DNA of 64,000 nt. Source: UBA5859 sp041940025 (GTDB taxonomy: Bacteria > Pseudomonadota > Gammaproteobacteria > UBA5859). Under the pieces are notes generated by a model. The model was given only the letters and a program-made list of their open reading frames with translations, had not been told where the DNA came from and did no database searches. Where the stretch lies: positions 124,001-188,000 of the forward strand of contig JBGTSY010000003.1 in the NCBI GenBank assembly GCA_041940025.1. The letters are read 5' to 3'. This document shows, in pieces, positions 34,863 through 42,192 of the stretch (the stretch's first letter is position 1; each line of letters opens with the position of its first letter). A program made the position numbers and the translations under genes.

Positions 34863-36094
34863 TGGCGTTGTTTGAATACCAGGCACGGGATCGTGAAGGT
34901 AAACTCAAGCTGGGTACTTTGGAAGCCATGAATAGCCAAGTGGCTGTACAAAAGCTGAATGAAGTGGGGCTGATCCCAGTTGCCGTTCGTTCCGCGGCGC
35001 AAGCCAGTAGCGACCATCCCGGCAAGTCTCAGGAACGTCTGTTTGGCAGAAAAGTAAAAGCCGGTGACATGTTCCAATTGACTCGTCAACTCTATAGCCT
35101 GACACAGGCAGGCGTACCTATTTTGACAGCATTAACCAGTTTGGCGCGCAGCACTCATGATGTGTTAATCAAACGAGCCTTGGCAGATGCCATTCGTGCT
35201 CTAGAGAGTGGCCGCGATCTGGCCAGCTCTTTGGCGCTTCATCCCGAGGTATTTAGCCCATTTTATGTGAGCATTGTTCGTGTGGGAGAACAATCTGGTC
35301 GCCTAGACAATGTATTGTGGCATCTCAGTACATACATCGAGCGAGAGAAGAAAACCAAGGATCAAATTAAATCCGCCATTAGATATCCCACCATCGTAAT
35401 CGCCTCAGTATTGATTGCCATTGGTTTTCTAAATGTGAAAGTGGTGCCCGCCTTTAAAGGTATTTTCGACTACTTTGGTTCTGAGCTACCCTGGCCGACT
35501 CAGATATTGATCGCTCTCTCCAACTTTTTTGTCGACTATTGGACAATTATGGTGATAGTGATTTTTACCGCACTCATTGCATTTCAATCTTATATACGCA
35601 CCATGAAAGGACGTTATCTTTGGGATCGAGCTAAGTTTAGATTACCAGTAATTGGGCAGCTTATTTATCAAGCCACCATGTCGCGCTTCGCCCGCCTTTT
35701 TGCGATTTCTATGCGCGCCAACTTACCGCTCTTTCTTGCATTGGGAGCGGTAGCCAAAGCTCAGGGAAACCTATACGCGGAAACTAAAATTTCTCAAGTA
35801 TATGACCGCATAGAACGCGGCGCCACGCTTACTGAAGCCGCAAGAGATTCAGAACTTTTCGATGAACTGGTGTTACAGATGTTAAACGTGGGCGAACAGA
35901 CTGGTGTCATGGAAGATCTATTAGATGTAATTGCAGATTACTTTGAAAATGAAGTGGACTACTCCATAAAAAGACTAAACGAAGTGATCCCCGCGATTAT
36001 CACCGTACTACTAGGTGGCATGGTTTTAATCCTGGCTTTGGGTATTTTCTTGCCCATGTGGGATCTGGCTGGGGTGGCTTTGAATAGGCAATGA
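34862..36094 (+). CDS. mshG: MSHA platform protein MshG (GspF/PilC-like)
   Basis: A 410-residue inner membrane platform protein with two GspF domains (about 70-190 and 270-395), each followed by membrane helices. Signs are FQLTRQLYSLTQAGVPILTAL, RVGEQSGRLDNVLWHLSTY and the parallel NVGEQTGVMEDLLDVIADY in the second half. It interacts with the MshE ATPase and the assembling pilus. It overlaps mshE by one base. In Vibrio mshF and mshB follow it; neither is found in the 256 bases before mshA. Confidence 0.92.
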   Translation: MALFEYQARDREGKLKLGTLEAMNSQVAVQKLNEVGLIPVAVRSAAQASSDHPGKSQERLFGRKVKAGDMFQLTRQLYSLTQAGVPILTALTSLARSTHDVLIKRALADAIRALESGRDLASSLALHPEVFSPFYVSIVRVGEQSGRLDNVLWHLSTYIEREKKTKDQIKSAIRYPTIVIASVLIAIGFLNVKVVPAFKGIFDYFGSELPWPTQILIALSNFFVDYWTIMVIVIFTALIAFQSYIRTMKGRYLWDRAKFRLPVIGQLIYQATMSRFARLFAISMRANLPLFLALGAVAKAQGNLYAETKISQVYDRIERGATLTEAARDSELFDELVLQMLNVGEQTGVMEDLLDVIADYFENEVDYSIKRLNEVIPAIITVLLGGMVLILALGIFLPMWDLAGVALNRQ

Positions 36095-36121
36095 ACCACT
36101 CATTAAAACATACGCCCGTTA

Positions 36122-36151
36122 TTGTTTAACTTTACGAATTTTCACTAAATT
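36122..36151 (+). promoter_or_regulatory. possible promoter of the major pilin gene
   Basis: TTGTTT (36122-36127) and TAAATT (36146-36151) are 18 bases apart, in an AT-rich stretch 200 bases before the mshA start. No sigma-54 box (TGGC..TTGC) was seen. The separate strong terminator after mshA suggests that the pilin has its own transcript, which would need a promoter here. The rest of 36095-36350 has no gene; an open stretch of 34 codons to a TGA at about 36290 has no start. Confidence 0.3.
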
Positions 36152-36350
36152 TTATTCAAGTCGAGGACAAACTATCCGATAAAAGAATTACATTGGTATT
36201 TTCAGGCACCCAGGACGGCCTTTAAGCGATTGTTGGGCAACCATAAATCCTGACGAAGCACTGCGGCGCATGGACGCCAACCAAAAATGAAAAAGAGCAG
36301 AAGATTTTGGTTTATTTAGATTTGTCCAACAATTTTGAGGAGACTCGATA

Positions 36351-36725
36351 GTGATTAAAAAGACACAAGGTTTTACATTAATTGAATTGGTGATGGTGAT
36401 CGTCATCCTCGGTATTTTAGCTGCGGTGGCGGCACCCAGGTTTATTGATCTGTCCACCAATGCAACCGATGCTGCAAAAGACGGAATGACAGGTGCGGTG
36501 AAATCTGCCTTTGTTGTTGCGATTGCAGACTTGCAAACTTTCCCCACCATCACTCAGCTCGCCACCAATTATATGGATGGTGAAGGTATAAGCGCAGTCG
36601 CTACCGGCGTGCAAGTCACCATTGATGGAAGCACCTATGTCGCTCCCACCTATACAGATTCAACTTGTTCCACTGCCACAACAGCTGTGGGCGATACCGT
36701 ACTTTGTGTCGGTAGTATTCCATAG
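36351..36725 (+). CDS. mshA: MSHA major pilin
   Basis: A type IV prepilin of 124 residues with a short leader and the prepilin peptidase site after Gly7 (G/FTLIELVMVIVILGILAAVA), Glu at mature position 5, and a globular domain with two cysteines near the C-terminus (STCSTATTAVGDTVLCVG) that would form the D-loop disulfide. GTG start after a strong GAGGAG. Its own terminator follows 19 bases after the stop, so it is probably the most highly expressed gene of the cluster. It could be called MshB by position, but no second mshA-like gene is present. Confidence 0.9.
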   Translation: MIKKTQGFTLIELVMVIVILGILAAVAAPRFIDLSTNATDAAKDGMTGAVKSAFVVAIADLQTFPTITQLATNYMDGEGISAVATGVQVTIDGSTYVAPTYTDSTCSTATTAVGDTVLCVGSIP

Positions 36726-36743
36726 GATTGTATGAATGAAATC

Positions 36744-36774
36744 AAAACGGGCCATTTCGATGGCCCGTTTTTTT
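36744..36774 (+). terminator. strong intrinsic terminator after mshA
   Basis: AAAACGGGCCAT and ATGGCCCGTTTT form a perfect 12-base-pair stem with the loop TTCG, followed by more T residues to a run of seven. It is the clearest terminator in the window. It lies inside the MSHA cluster, between the major pilin and the minor pilin genes, and should separate abundant mshA mRNA from read-through into mshC-D-O. Confidence 0.93.
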
Positions 36775-36814
36775 ATGTGTCTATCTGTTCTTTTACTTAA
36801 GCCGATAAAAGGAT

Positions 36815-37267
36815 ATGCAGCAAACCATTGATGGCTTCAATCTGATAGAACTGACCCTAGTACTCGTTGTTCTGGCGATCATCACCACTACGGTGATACC
36901 AAGAGTCGACCTGTCAGACAATTCTGTGGGCACACAGGCAGAGCGCCTGGCAAGGGATATTCGCCACCTGCAATCACTGGCGATGCAACAAGAGACCACT
37001 TTAACCCTGGATGTCTCCAGTAACGGCTATAGCGTACGTGAGAGTGGGGTGATTATCACCGATCCCACTAGCCAACAGATTTTTAGTGTTAACCTTGAAT
37101 ATGGTGTCACCTTAAGTGGAATCGATACAGATTTTGATTCCTGGGCCAGACCACTCACCGGCGGCGCCCTGCTTACCGCTGCCCGTAGTTTTGTGCTCAC
37201 CGGCAACGGTGGCAAAAGTGTCACCATTCAGGTAGATCCCGTCAGCGGTTTTGTCTCGGTGTTATAA
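36815..37267 (+). CDS. mshC: MSHA minor pilin MshC (GspH-like)
   Basis: A 150-residue prepilin-like protein: a six-residue leader, the cleavage site G/FNLIELTLVLVVLAII, then a GspH/FimT-like domain (QAERLARDIRHLQSLAMQQ followed by beta strands). MshC is a pseudopilin-type minor subunit thought to help start the pilus. Mature residue 5 is Glu, as required. It lies just after the mshA terminator and begins the minor pilin run C-D-O. Confidence 0.85.
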   Translation: MQQTIDGFNLIELTLVLVVLAIITTTVIPRVDLSDNSVGTQAERLARDIRHLQSLAMQQETTLTLDVSSNGYSVRESGVIITDPTSQQIFSVNLEYGVTLSGIDTDFDSWARPLTGGALLTAARSFVLTGNGGKSVTIQVDPVSGFVSVL

Positions 37268-37269
37268 CC

Positions 37270-37662
37270 ATGAAGACCGGTCAGCGAGGATTCAATCTGC
37301 TCGAACTCACCCTAGCGATGGTAGTAGTGGCGATTTTGACTACCCCTTTGATGACCGCATTCGCCAATATTCAATACGCCATTATCTATGATCAGGAATT
37401 ACAAATCGGCAGTGAACTGGCTTTAGCACGCGCCGAAGAGTTGTTTATGATACGGCGTAATCTGGGCTATGCATCCCTACCTGGCAGCGGCACGGATACC
37501 TTGCCCGCAGCCTATGCGTCCTATACCCGTACACTCACGGTCACTGACCCTTTCACTGCTACACCCTGTCCTCTGGCGGCCACTTGTAAACAGATAGTGG
37601 TTTCCGTTAATTCTGCGACGTCCAATCTTTCAAATATTACCCTGGTGTTTGTGGATTCATGA
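37270..37662 (+). CDS. mshD: MSHA minor pilin MshD
   Basis: A 130-residue prepilin-like protein with leader MKTGQRG, the site G/FNLLELTLAMVVVAIL, a long first helix, and a small domain with a pair of cysteines (TPCPLAATC). Position between mshC and mshO and its size support MshD. Its end overlaps mshO by four bases (ATGA). Somewhat shorter than the forms I recall from Vibrio. Confidence 0.82.
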   Translation: MKTGQRGFNLLELTLAMVVVAILTTPLMTAFANIQYAIIYDQELQIGSELALARAEELFMIRRNLGYASLPGSGTDTLPAAYASYTRTLTVTDPFTATPCPLAATCKQIVVSVNSATSNLSNITLVFVDS

Positions 37663-38162
37663 GACCGCTACATCCCAAAGGGTTTACCCTAATTGAACTC
37701 ACCTTGGCGATATTAATTGTGGCCATTATCGGCACCGCTTTAATTGGAACTCTAACAGGAAGCGCCCGTGCTTTTACCAGCGTCAGCCAGTTGCAATCTG
37801 ATTATGGTGCGGTGAGGATTGCTGTCGCTCGCTTAACGAAAGAGATGCGCTGGACTCGCCGTGATCCGGTTTTACCCAATGATTATGATATTAACCTAAT
37901 GACCAGTGGCCAGTTCGAATTCACCAATGAAGCAGGCATCACAGTGACTTTAAACATCAGTGGTGGCAACCTCACTATTACATACGATTCTATTGTGGGC
38001 ACGTTTACCCTGCTAGACAATCTAAACAGTGCTAGTTTCAGTTATTTCGACGCCAACGGCGCTGTCACTGCTTCACGCACCGATGTGCGCAGGGTTGACC
38101 TCATCCTGGACAGCAGTGCCATGACCACTGCAAACCTAGTTTCCGTCGCACTCAGACACTGA
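37659..38162 (+). CDS. mshO: MSHA minor pilin MshO (GspJ-like)
   Basis: A 167-residue prepilin-like protein with the site G/FTLIELTLAILIVAIIG, followed by the GspJ-like R..VARLTKEMRWTR segment and a beta domain. By relation to GspJ it would sit in the tip complex. Short compared with the usual 200-270 residues of MshO, with a compact C-terminal part. It shares one base with the next gene (TGATG). Confidence 0.82.
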   Translation: MRPLHPKGFTLIELTLAILIVAIIGTALIGTLTGSARAFTSVSQLQSDYGAVRIAVARLTKEMRWTRRDPVLPNDYDINLMTSGQFEFTNEAGITVTLNISGGNLTITYDSIVGTFTLLDNLNSASFSYFDANGAVTASRTDVRRVDLILDSSAMTTANLVSVALRH

Positions 38163-39145
38163 TGACTCACTTATCGCCATGCAAACGCCAATCTGGAGCG
38201 GCCACTTTGATGGGAGCCGTGTTGTTGCTAACGGTGATCACATTGATGGTGGTGGTCGCCTTAGAGATGAGTCGCAGCGGTGTGGGAGACTCGGCGATGT
38301 TGAACGAGGGTCATGAAGCGTTTTTTCTTGCAGAATCGGGCATCGAAGTGGCCACAAAAAATTGGATTGATGGCACCCCATGTGATGGCTCGCTGGCGCA
38401 AACTTTGGTGCTGGACAGCCGTAGAACCATCATCATCGAGCAGGGATTCACCACTGATTTTGACGGCGTCACAGCGCTACCGGCGAGTCAGTGCCGAATC
38501 CGCGCGCGCGGCGAAATTGCCACCCTAGGTGTGGTGCAAGTTTCCGAGTTCATTGCCACCGACTCGGGTGGTGGGCCGACTCTCATCGAGTACCATTTTC
38601 CCTCGGACATAAATGACTTCTCCACCTCGGGTCCATCCAGCGGGGGATATCCATTTCGTTGTAATAACACAGGTAACGGCTCGCTCAGTGAAGTGGGTAC
38701 AACAACTTGGGATGGAGTCAATAACGCTCCTACTTCTGTGGGTGGCGCCTTTAGAGCACGGCTGTGGTCTTGGTTTTTCGGCGGCAGCCGCATTCATAGG
38801 GGATACAGGGAGGCAACTTTACCCACCGCCATCAGTGCGGGCAACACTGTTGACTTGAGTCTTTACTTTGCGAAAACGATGGGTAATGCCAGTCGAGTAC
38901 AAAACCACCACATGTATCTCGATCTGGTGGCCACTGACGGCACCAACTATCGACTCTGGTGCAACGAGCAGATCACAGATTTCCCTTGGACTAATGCGAC
39001 CACTACCGGGTGGGTTGTACCTGCTGGCATGACCATCGATAGGATTCGAATTGGTTACTATTTCCGTGTACGACGCGCAAGAAATTTTAGTGAGTTCTTT
39101 GCCACCTACGGCTGGTGGGACGCGATTCAGTTAACTATTAATTGA
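38162..39145 (+). CDS. MshP/PilX-like protein with extra C-terminal beta domain
   Basis: A 327-residue protein. Residues 1-140 look like MshP/PilX: a short basic start, a long hydrophobic helix (SGAATLMGAVLLLTVITLMVVVALEMS) without a classic prepilin motif, then AFFLAESGIEVATKNW. Residues about 145-327 form a second domain rich in aromatic, Gly and Thr residues (FRARLWSWFFGGSRIHRGYR, MYLDLVATDGTNYRLWCNE) that reads like a beta-sandwich of the carbohydrate-binding type. In Vibrio the P and Q products are separate and Q is a large tip-like protein; this looks like a shortened fusion. The adhesin idea is inference. Last gene of the forward MSHA run. Confidence 0.7.
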   Translation: MTHLSPCKRQSGAATLMGAVLLLTVITLMVVVALEMSRSGVGDSAMLNEGHEAFFLAESGIEVATKNWIDGTPCDGSLAQTLVLDSRRTIIIEQGFTTDFDGVTALPASQCRIRARGEIATLGVVQVSEFIATDSGGGPTLIEYHFPSDINDFSTSGPSSGGYPFRCNNTGNGSLSEVGTTTWDGVNNAPTSVGGAFRARLWSWFFGGSRIHRGYREATLPTAISAGNTVDLSLYFAKTMGNASRVQNHHMYLDLVATDGTNYRLWCNEQITDFPWTNATTTGWVVPAGMTIDRIRIGYYFRVRRARNFSEFFATYGWWDAIQLTIN

Positions 39146-39182
39146 TGTTTCTTCGGGAGACACGTTCAAGCTGTATCATTTA

Positions 39183-40139
39183 TTATCTCAAAGCCTCACC
39201 CACTGCGAGCAGAGTGCGTGCCTGGATTTTTTCATCCAACTCCTGAGGTACAGACAGTATGCTGGATATATCCAGTTTTCTCACTTTTATACCGAGACTG
39301 TCCTCCAGGTGTTGATGAAGTTGAGGTAATTCAATTTCGATAGGCGCCAATACCAAGTTCATCAAAGGAGCCTGGCGAAAATGACTTTCGTAATAATCCA
39401 CGGAACGTTGGATCTCCAAAGTCAAAGTTTCATACCATCCGGCTATTTCAGTGTTTTCAGTCTGCTCGTCTTTGTCTAATTTTTCAGACTGCAAGTGATT
39501 AAACCCGATGGGAAAACTTCGAGAAAAAAAGAGTGATTTGTGCTTGGTAATTGTAATCAAACTTTGCTCACCAGTGATATACAGCAGCGCCACCCCTTGG
39601 GAATCTTCCGGAAGCAGGCCGGCAATATTTCTTAACGCCAAATCTGGGATGTCGATTGCATTTAACTGCATATGGGCAGCACGAATCGCTTCGCTGTGCT
39701 CCCGTATCATCGACTCCCTGGCCACCACTGCGTATACTTGCCGCGGTTGGTTCGCTGGCCTGTCTCCAGGGAAATCGAACACATCTATCACCGCCTCCTC
39801 CACCGGAAAATCGATCATCTCTTGAATACGCCAAGCGACCGCACCCCGGAGTTCGTTTTCTGGCACATTGGGGGCCTCCACTGGAAATAGATCATATTTA
39901 CCCAAATCTATCACTGCGGCACAATTCTGTTTTTTTAATTTGTTGGCGCGGGCGATATGAGCCAACTGTTCAGTCAAATTAATGCCCACTTGTGCGGGAT
40001 GGAAGCCACACAGATCGAGCACAGGTGCATCCCCTAAGCCTTTGCCAATACACGCAAAACCGAGACCTTGCGGAGACACCGACAAACCTGTCAATTTTTT
40101 GCCCGAACGTTGCAGTAAGTGATTAATAAGATCCATCAA
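39183..40139 (-). CDS. mshI: MSHA assembly protein MshI (PilM-like)
   Basis: A 318-residue actin-fold protein of the PilM kind that anchors the cytoplasmic side of the pilus inner membrane complex. Visible are GKKLTGLSVSPQG at the start, the AVIDLGKYDLFPVEAPNVPENELRGAVAW region typical of PilM/MshI, DFPVEEAVIDVFDFPG, and a C-terminal LLAVGEALR. No membrane helix. In usual MSHA loci mshI comes first, next to the PilN-like gene. Here it lies at the 3' end, on the opposite strand, convergent with the forward operon. Confidence 0.85.
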   Translation of the reverse strand: MMDLINHLLQRSGKKLTGLSVSPQGLGFACIGKGLGDAPVLDLCGFHPAQVGINLTEQLAHIARANKLKKQNCAAVIDLGKYDLFPVEAPNVPENELRGAVAWRIQEMIDFPVEEAVIDVFDFPGDRPANQPRQVYAVVARESMIREHSEAIRAAHMQLNAIDIPDLALRNIAGLLPEDSQGVALLYITGEQSLITITKHKSLFFSRSFPIGFNHLQSEKLDKDEQTENTEIAGWYETLTLEIQRSVDYYESHFRQAPLMNLVLAPIEIELPQLHQHLEDSLGIKVRKLDISSILSVPQELDEKIQARTLLAVGEALR

Positions 40140-40183
40140 CGATTATTCCGATTCGAAGTTCAATTTTCCGTTTCTTAGATAGA

Positions 40184-40627
40184 TCATCGTTTACTCGCGC
40201 CCTTTTCTGTAGGTTCTTCTGCACCAGGGCCTAGGGGTTGACCATAACTGAATTCCACCTGGTGACCATTGGGATCTCGCACCCCGCAGTAGTAGCCCAC
40301 TGGATAAGGCTCCTTTTTTGGTGCCCAAATCAGGCAGCCCTCTTGTTGTGCCTGGGCTGCGATTTGATCGACACTCTTTCTACACGCCACGGCAAAGCCT
40401 AAGTGGCTGTAATCTCCCGGTTTCGCTTCCTTCAAGGCACCACCATTCATTATCACGAGGATAAACTCCTTTTCTCTGCCCGGCTCCGCCAGCCAACAGA
40501 TCTCTTTGTTGCCACTACGACGCTGATGCACACTTTTTAGTCCACAATAGTTTTCATAGAACTGAACACAGGCAGCTAAATCCAGCACATGCAGTGCCAC
40601 ATGTGTGAGACTCATCGATTTCGCCAT
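40184..40627 (-). CDS. VOC (glyoxalase/dioxygenase superfamily) protein
   Basis: A 147-residue single-chain VOC protein: two betaalphabeta modules, LTHVALHVLDLAACVQFYENYCGLK at the start (metal-ligand His in THVALHV), GDYSHLGFAV in the middle and YYCGVRDPNGHQVEFSYGQ at the end. This fold binds a divalent metal and is used in glyoxalase, antibiotic-binding and dioxygenase proteins; which one cannot be told. It is divergent from hemH. A good AGGAG ribosome site lies upstream of the ATG on the minus strand. Confidence 0.82.
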   Translation of the reverse strand: MAKSMSLTHVALHVLDLAACVQFYENYCGLKSVHQRRSGNKEICWLAEPGREKEFILVIMNGGALKEAKPGDYSHLGFAVACRKSVDQIAAQAQQEGCLIWAPKKEPYPVGYYCGVRDPNGHQVEFSYGQPLGPGAEEPTEKGASKR

Positions 40628-40647
40628 TAATATCTCCTTTCAAGCTT

Positions 40648-40674
40648 TTGTCAGTATCGCAATCTCGGTAGAAT
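40648..40674 (+). promoter_or_regulatory. possible hemH promoter
   Basis: TTGTCA (40648-40653) and TAGAAT (40669-40674) lie on the plus strand in the gap between the VOC gene and hemH, 39 bases before the GTG start. The hexamers are good but the 15-base spacer is short, so this is tentative. Confidence 0.32.
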
Positions 40675-40712
40675 GCGTCCCTTTAACCTCTCTTTAGATA
40701 CAGCTCATTCTA

Positions 40713-41687
40713 GTGACCACACAACACACCGCTATTCTACTCACCAATTTGGGCAGTCCCGCTGCGCCGACGCCCACCGCGGTAAAACAGTATTTACAAG
40801 AATTCCTCTCCGACCCCTATGTTATCAAGACACCTAAATGGGTTTGGCAACCAATTTTGCGTTGTTTCATTTTGCCCTTCAGATCTACCAAATCCGCAGC
40901 ACTTTATGAGAAAATTTGGACACCACAGGGCTCGCCTCTGTTGGTACACAGCCAGGCACTTCAACAGGCATTACAAAATAAATTGATGCATATGGGTTGT
41001 GAACATCGAGTCGCTCTTGCCATGCGTTACGGCGCACCTTCCATTGACAGCACCTTGCGACAACTACAACGAGAAGGGGTTGAAGAAGTGATCGTACTGC
41101 CACTCTATCCGCAATTCTCCCACACCACTTACACCACTACAGAGCAGTGCGTGCTCTCCTGCTGTAGCAAGCTCAATTATCAACCGATACTGCATTGGAT
41201 CCCAAGCTATCACCACTCTGCAACCTACATTAGTGCCTTGGCGCAATCCATTCGCCCTCACTTTAGCGGTTCTGCCAATGCACGGTTGTTGCTCTCTTTT
41301 CATGGCTTGCCCCAGGAGTATGTGGATGCAGGGGATCCTTATGCAGATGAGTGCCAACAAACTGCTACTCAGTTAGCTTGTGAGTTAAATCTACCACCCG
41401 AGCAATGGTCCCTGGCATATCAATCCAGGTTTGGCCCTAAAAAATGGTTAACGCCCTATACCGATGAGGTGTTGATTGCTTGGGCACGGAAGGGGATTTC
41501 TGAGGTGACGGTGGCGTGTCCTGGATTCAGTGTTGACTGTTTGGAAACGTTAGAGGAGATCAATCAGACCTACCGGGAGATCTTTTTATCCGCAGGTGGG
41601 GAAAAGTTTCACTATGTGTCTGCATTAAATTCAGATCCTGCTCATGTGGCGCTGATGCATGAACTGGTCAGACCTTTTCTAAATTGA
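40713..41687 (+). CDS. hemH: ferrochelatase
   Basis: HemH inserts ferrous iron into protoporphyrin IX to make haem. The 324-residue protein has the family marks: AILLTNLGSPAAPTP at the N-terminus, the SFHGLP loop with the metal-binding His197, YQSRFGPKKWL, and PGFSVDCLETLEEI (usually PGFxxDCxETLEE). It starts with GTG. It stands alone between divergent VOC and convergent DUF1820 genes, and would supply haem for the bc1 and bd complexes seen in this window. Confidence 0.95.
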   Translation: MTTQHTAILLTNLGSPAAPTPTAVKQYLQEFLSDPYVIKTPKWVWQPILRCFILPFRSTKSAALYEKIWTPQGSPLLVHSQALQQALQNKLMHMGCEHRVALAMRYGAPSIDSTLRQLQREGVEEVIVLPLYPQFSHTTYTTTEQCVLSCCSKLNYQPILHWIPSYHHSATYISALAQSIRPHFSGSANARLLLSFHGLPQEYVDAGDPYADECQQTATQLACELNLPPEQWSLAYQSRFGPKKWLTPYTDEVLIAWARKGISEVTVACPGFSVDCLETLEEINQTYREIFLSAGGEKFHYVSALNSDPAHVALMHELVRPFLN

Positions 41688-41819
41688 ACTCAACAGTGAT
41701 CTGTATACAAACCGGATTGAGAATATCAGCGACGCGTATAGTCTATGTATTTTTCAAGTAGTCGCGTTGAATTTTTTTATTGCTAATCGCTTTTTCCGCT
41801 TGGCAATCGCAAACTGACC

Positions 41820-42152
41820 CTATTTATTCACTGGGGGAATATAGGGAAAGGGCGTTATATTACTAGCGCTGCTATCCACTTTTGTAATTTTGCTGACACC
41901 CTCTTTTTTCACTTCGTCTATCCTCACCACAGAATGCATGGGGATATAACTGTGGGTGACGTTCTCAAATTCAGATTTTAGTTTTTCCTCAGAGGGATCG
42001 ACCACCACTTCGGATCGTTCACCGAAGACAAAATCTCCAATTTCTACGAATCCGTACAAATGATTTTGTGTCAATTCACGGGCATAGAGCTCATAGATCT
42101 GTCCCTGATTTAAAAATATCACACGAAAAAGAGATTGTTTTGGACTAGTCAT
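41820..42152 (-). CDS. DUF1820 family protein
   Basis: A 110-residue protein of the DUF1820 family, found in gammaproteobacteria and of unknown function. The conserved body is FRVIFLNQGQIYELYAREL, GFVEIGDFVFGER and VDPSEEKLKSEFENV. The ATG at 42152 was chosen because AGGAGG lies just upstream; a longer frame reaching 42260 has a non-homologous Trp-rich extension. It lies 40 bases after the AbgT transporter gene on the same strand. Confidence 0.86.
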   Translation of the reverse strand: MTSPKQSLFRVIFLNQGQIYELYARELTQNHLYGFVEIGDFVFGERSEVVVDPSEEKLKSEFENVTHSYIPMHSVVRIDEVKKEGVSKITKVDSSASNITPFPYIPPVNK

Positions 42153-42192
42153 TGATACCTCCTGCCACCAAAAAGAAGTATAACACAGGTCG

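Noticed and set aside
36187..36290. Open stretch before mshA that might be a remnant of mshB or mshF
   Set aside because: Only 34 codons, no start, and no prepilin motif (G/FxxxE) in any frame.
41688..41819. Possible terminator after hemH (ACGCG...CGCGT before a T run)
   Set aside because: Five-base arms with a loop of over 20 bases; not convincing.
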